Shown here: positions 5,902-6,931 of the stretch, in pieces
How the letters are laid out: each line of letters opens with the position of its first letter
Numbering within the stretch: the first letter of the stretch is position 1
From: Chloroflexota bacterium
GTDB taxonomy: Bacteria > Chloroflexota > Anaerolineae > B4-G1 > SLSP01
Direction of reading: 5' to 3'
Assembly (NCBI GenBank): GCA_009908585.1
Contig: JAAAOZ010000391.1
Location: 1-6,931, forward strand
DNA length: 6,931 nucleotides
Translations under genes and position numbers: made by a program
The notes under the pieces: generated by a model
Databases searched by the model: none
Seen by the model: only the letters and a program-made list of their open reading frames with translations
What the model was told of the DNA's origin: nothing

Positions 5902-5941
5902 ATTCGCTGACTCGCCCATTCGCTGATTCGCCAATTCGCTT
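5902..5941. repeat. Octanucleotide tandem repeat B (five units) upstream of fhs
   Basis: Five in-phase 8-bp units of consensus ATTCGCYN: units 1 and 3 are identical (ATTCGCTG) and unit 2 is the most diverged (ACTCGCCC). The array ends 34 bp before the fhs Shine-Dalgarno. It differs in sequence from the array at 5826-5857 although it has the same period, and from the 7-bp array before korA. Confidence 0.8.
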
Positions 5942-5975
5942 ATTTTTACCCATTCTATTCACAAAGCACAATCCT

Positions 5976-5984
5976 TAAGGAGGT
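5976..5984 (+). promoter_or_regulatory. Strong Shine-Dalgarno of fhs
   Basis: TAAGGAGGT is a near-perfect ribosome-binding site three bases before the ATG at 5988, and decides that start. Confidence 0.85.
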
Positions 5985-5987
5985 TCC

Positions 5988-6931
5988 ATGTCTGTTGAGA
6001 AAGTGAAACCTGTTCCGTCTGATATCGACATCGCGCAGGCGGCTGACGTCCAGCCCATCGTCGAGATCGCCAAGGCCGTGGATTTGACCGAGGAGGATCT
6101 CATCCGCTACGGCGATTACAAGGCCAAGGTCAAGTTGGATGTGCGAGAGAAGTTCCAGGATCGATCGCAGGCCAAGTACATCGACGTGACCGCCATCACG
6201 CCGACGCCGCTGGGCGAGGGCAAGACGACGACGACCGTCGGGCTGGCCCAGGCGCTCGGTCGGCTCGGCTACAAATCGATGGCCGCGATTCGCCAGCCCT
6301 CAATGGGGCCGACCTTCGGCATCAAGGGCGGCGCGGCGGGCGGCGGCTACAGCCAGATCGTGCCGATGGACGACTTCAACCTGCACCTCACTGGCGACAT
6401 CCACGCCATCAGCGTGGCGCACAACCTCTGCGCCGCCGCCATCGATGCGCGGATCTATCACGAGAGCCGCTGGAGCGACAGCTTCTTCGAGCGCAAGGGC
6501 ATGCACAAGTTGCACATCGACCCCTACTCCGTCACCTGGAATCGCGTCGTCGATATGAACGACCGCGCGCTGCGCCAGATTATGGTGGGGCTGGGGCCAA
6601 AACCCGATGGCCCGCTGCGCCAGGCCGCATTCGATATCACCGTCGCCAGCGAGCTGATGGCGATCTTGGCGCTGACCACCAGCCTGGAGGACATGCGCGA
6701 GCGCATCGGGCGCATCGTCATCGGCACCAACGACAAAGTCCACAACCCCGATCCCGTCACCACGGAGGAGTTGGGCGTCGCGGGCGCGATGACGGTCCTG
6801 ATGCGGGACACCATCATGCCCACGCTGATGCAGACGCTGGAGGAGCAACCCGCCTTCGTCCACGCCGGGCCGTTCGCCAACATCGCCCACGGCAACTCCT
6901 CCGTCATCGCCGACCAGTTGGGCGTGAAGAT
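5988..6931 (+). CDS. fhs: Formate-tetrahydrofolate ligase, N-terminal part, cut by window edge
   Basis: The frame runs open from the ATG to the right edge, giving 314 codons with no stop. The full enzyme is usually about 550-560 residues. It joins formate to tetrahydrofolate with ATP, giving 10-formyl-THF for purines, serine/glycine interconversion or the methyl branch of the Wood-Ljungdahl pathway, in the cytoplasm. The P-loop-type TPTPLGEGKTTTT is at 71-83. RQPSMGPTFGIKGGAAGGG at 102-120 and PMDDFNLHLTGDIHA at 126-140 are family signatures, as are FDITVASELMAILAL and the FVHAGPFANIAHGNSS block near the right edge. The first ~60 residues also match the usual N-terminal helical region (SDIDIAQAADVQPIVEIA). 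No abnormality is seen in the visible part. Whether it serves acetogenesis, amino-acid fermentation or biosynthesis cannot be decided here. Confidence 0.96.
   Translation, partial: MSVEKVKPVPSDIDIAQAADVQPIVEIAKAVDLTEEDLIRYGDYKAKVKLDVREKFQDRSQAKYIDVTAITPTPLGEGKTTTTVGLAQALGRLGYKSMAAIRQPSMGPTFGIKGGAAGGGYSQIVPMDDFNLHLTGDIHAISVAHNLCAAAIDARIYHESRWSDSFFERKGMHKLHIDPYSVTWNRVVDMNDRALRQIMVGLGPKPDGPLRQAAFDITVASELMAILALTTSLEDMRERIGRIVIGTNDKVHNPDPVTTEELGVAGAMTVLMRDTIMPTLMQTLEEQPAFVHAGPFANIAHGNSSVIADQLGVK

Noticed and set aside
6300..6890. Leftward open frame of 196 codons
   Set aside because: Antisense to fhs, which is unmistakable on the forward strand.

Overview
The window looks like a piece of the chromosome of an anaerobic or facultative bacterium with GC-rich coding regions. 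Chloroflexota (Anaerolineae/Ardenticatenia-like) is my best guess, from the protein character and the small intergenic repeats; no phylogenetic marker gene is present, so this stays an inference. No rRNA, tRNA, CRISPR array, transposase or phage gene is visible.

Layout: positions 1-4936 are occupied by four leftward genes. In transcription order they are an M32 metallocarboxypeptidase (4936-3431), an M20 amidohydrolase/aminoacylase-type metallopeptidase (3163-1979), a peptidase S51/cyanophycinase-like protein that has lost its nucleophilic serine (1966-1286), and the start of a 2-oxoacid:acceptor oxidoreductase alpha subunit with fused gamma and alpha domains (1124 to the left edge, cut off). 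The M20 and S51-like genes are 12 bp apart and probably co-transcribed. A gene-free divergent region of about 420 bp (4937-5358) follows. Two rightward genes come next: an unrecognised 144-residue protein made of two copies of a ~52-residue unit (5359-5793), and formate-tetrahydrofolate ligase (5988 to the right edge, cut off).

How they may work together: the leftward genes fit peptide and amino-acid use. Carboxypeptidase and amidohydrolase release amino acids, and the ferredoxin-linked 2-oxoacid oxidoreductase oxidises the keto-acids left after deamination. Formate-THF ligase feeds or drains one-carbon units. The link is inference from gene content, not from a shared operon.

The non-coding DNA is the more unusual part. 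Two gaps each hold a pair of near-identical short palindromes (core CCTTGCGAAGG) in inverted orientation, spanning 98 and 101 bp, which is REPIN-like architecture. A 7-bp tandem repeat sits just upstream of the Shine-Dalgarno of the oxidoreductase gene. Two different 8-bp tandem repeats lie in the 194-bp gap before formate-THF ligase. The strongest leads are the duplicated Cys-containing 144-residue protein, the serine-less S51 homologue and the paired palindromes.
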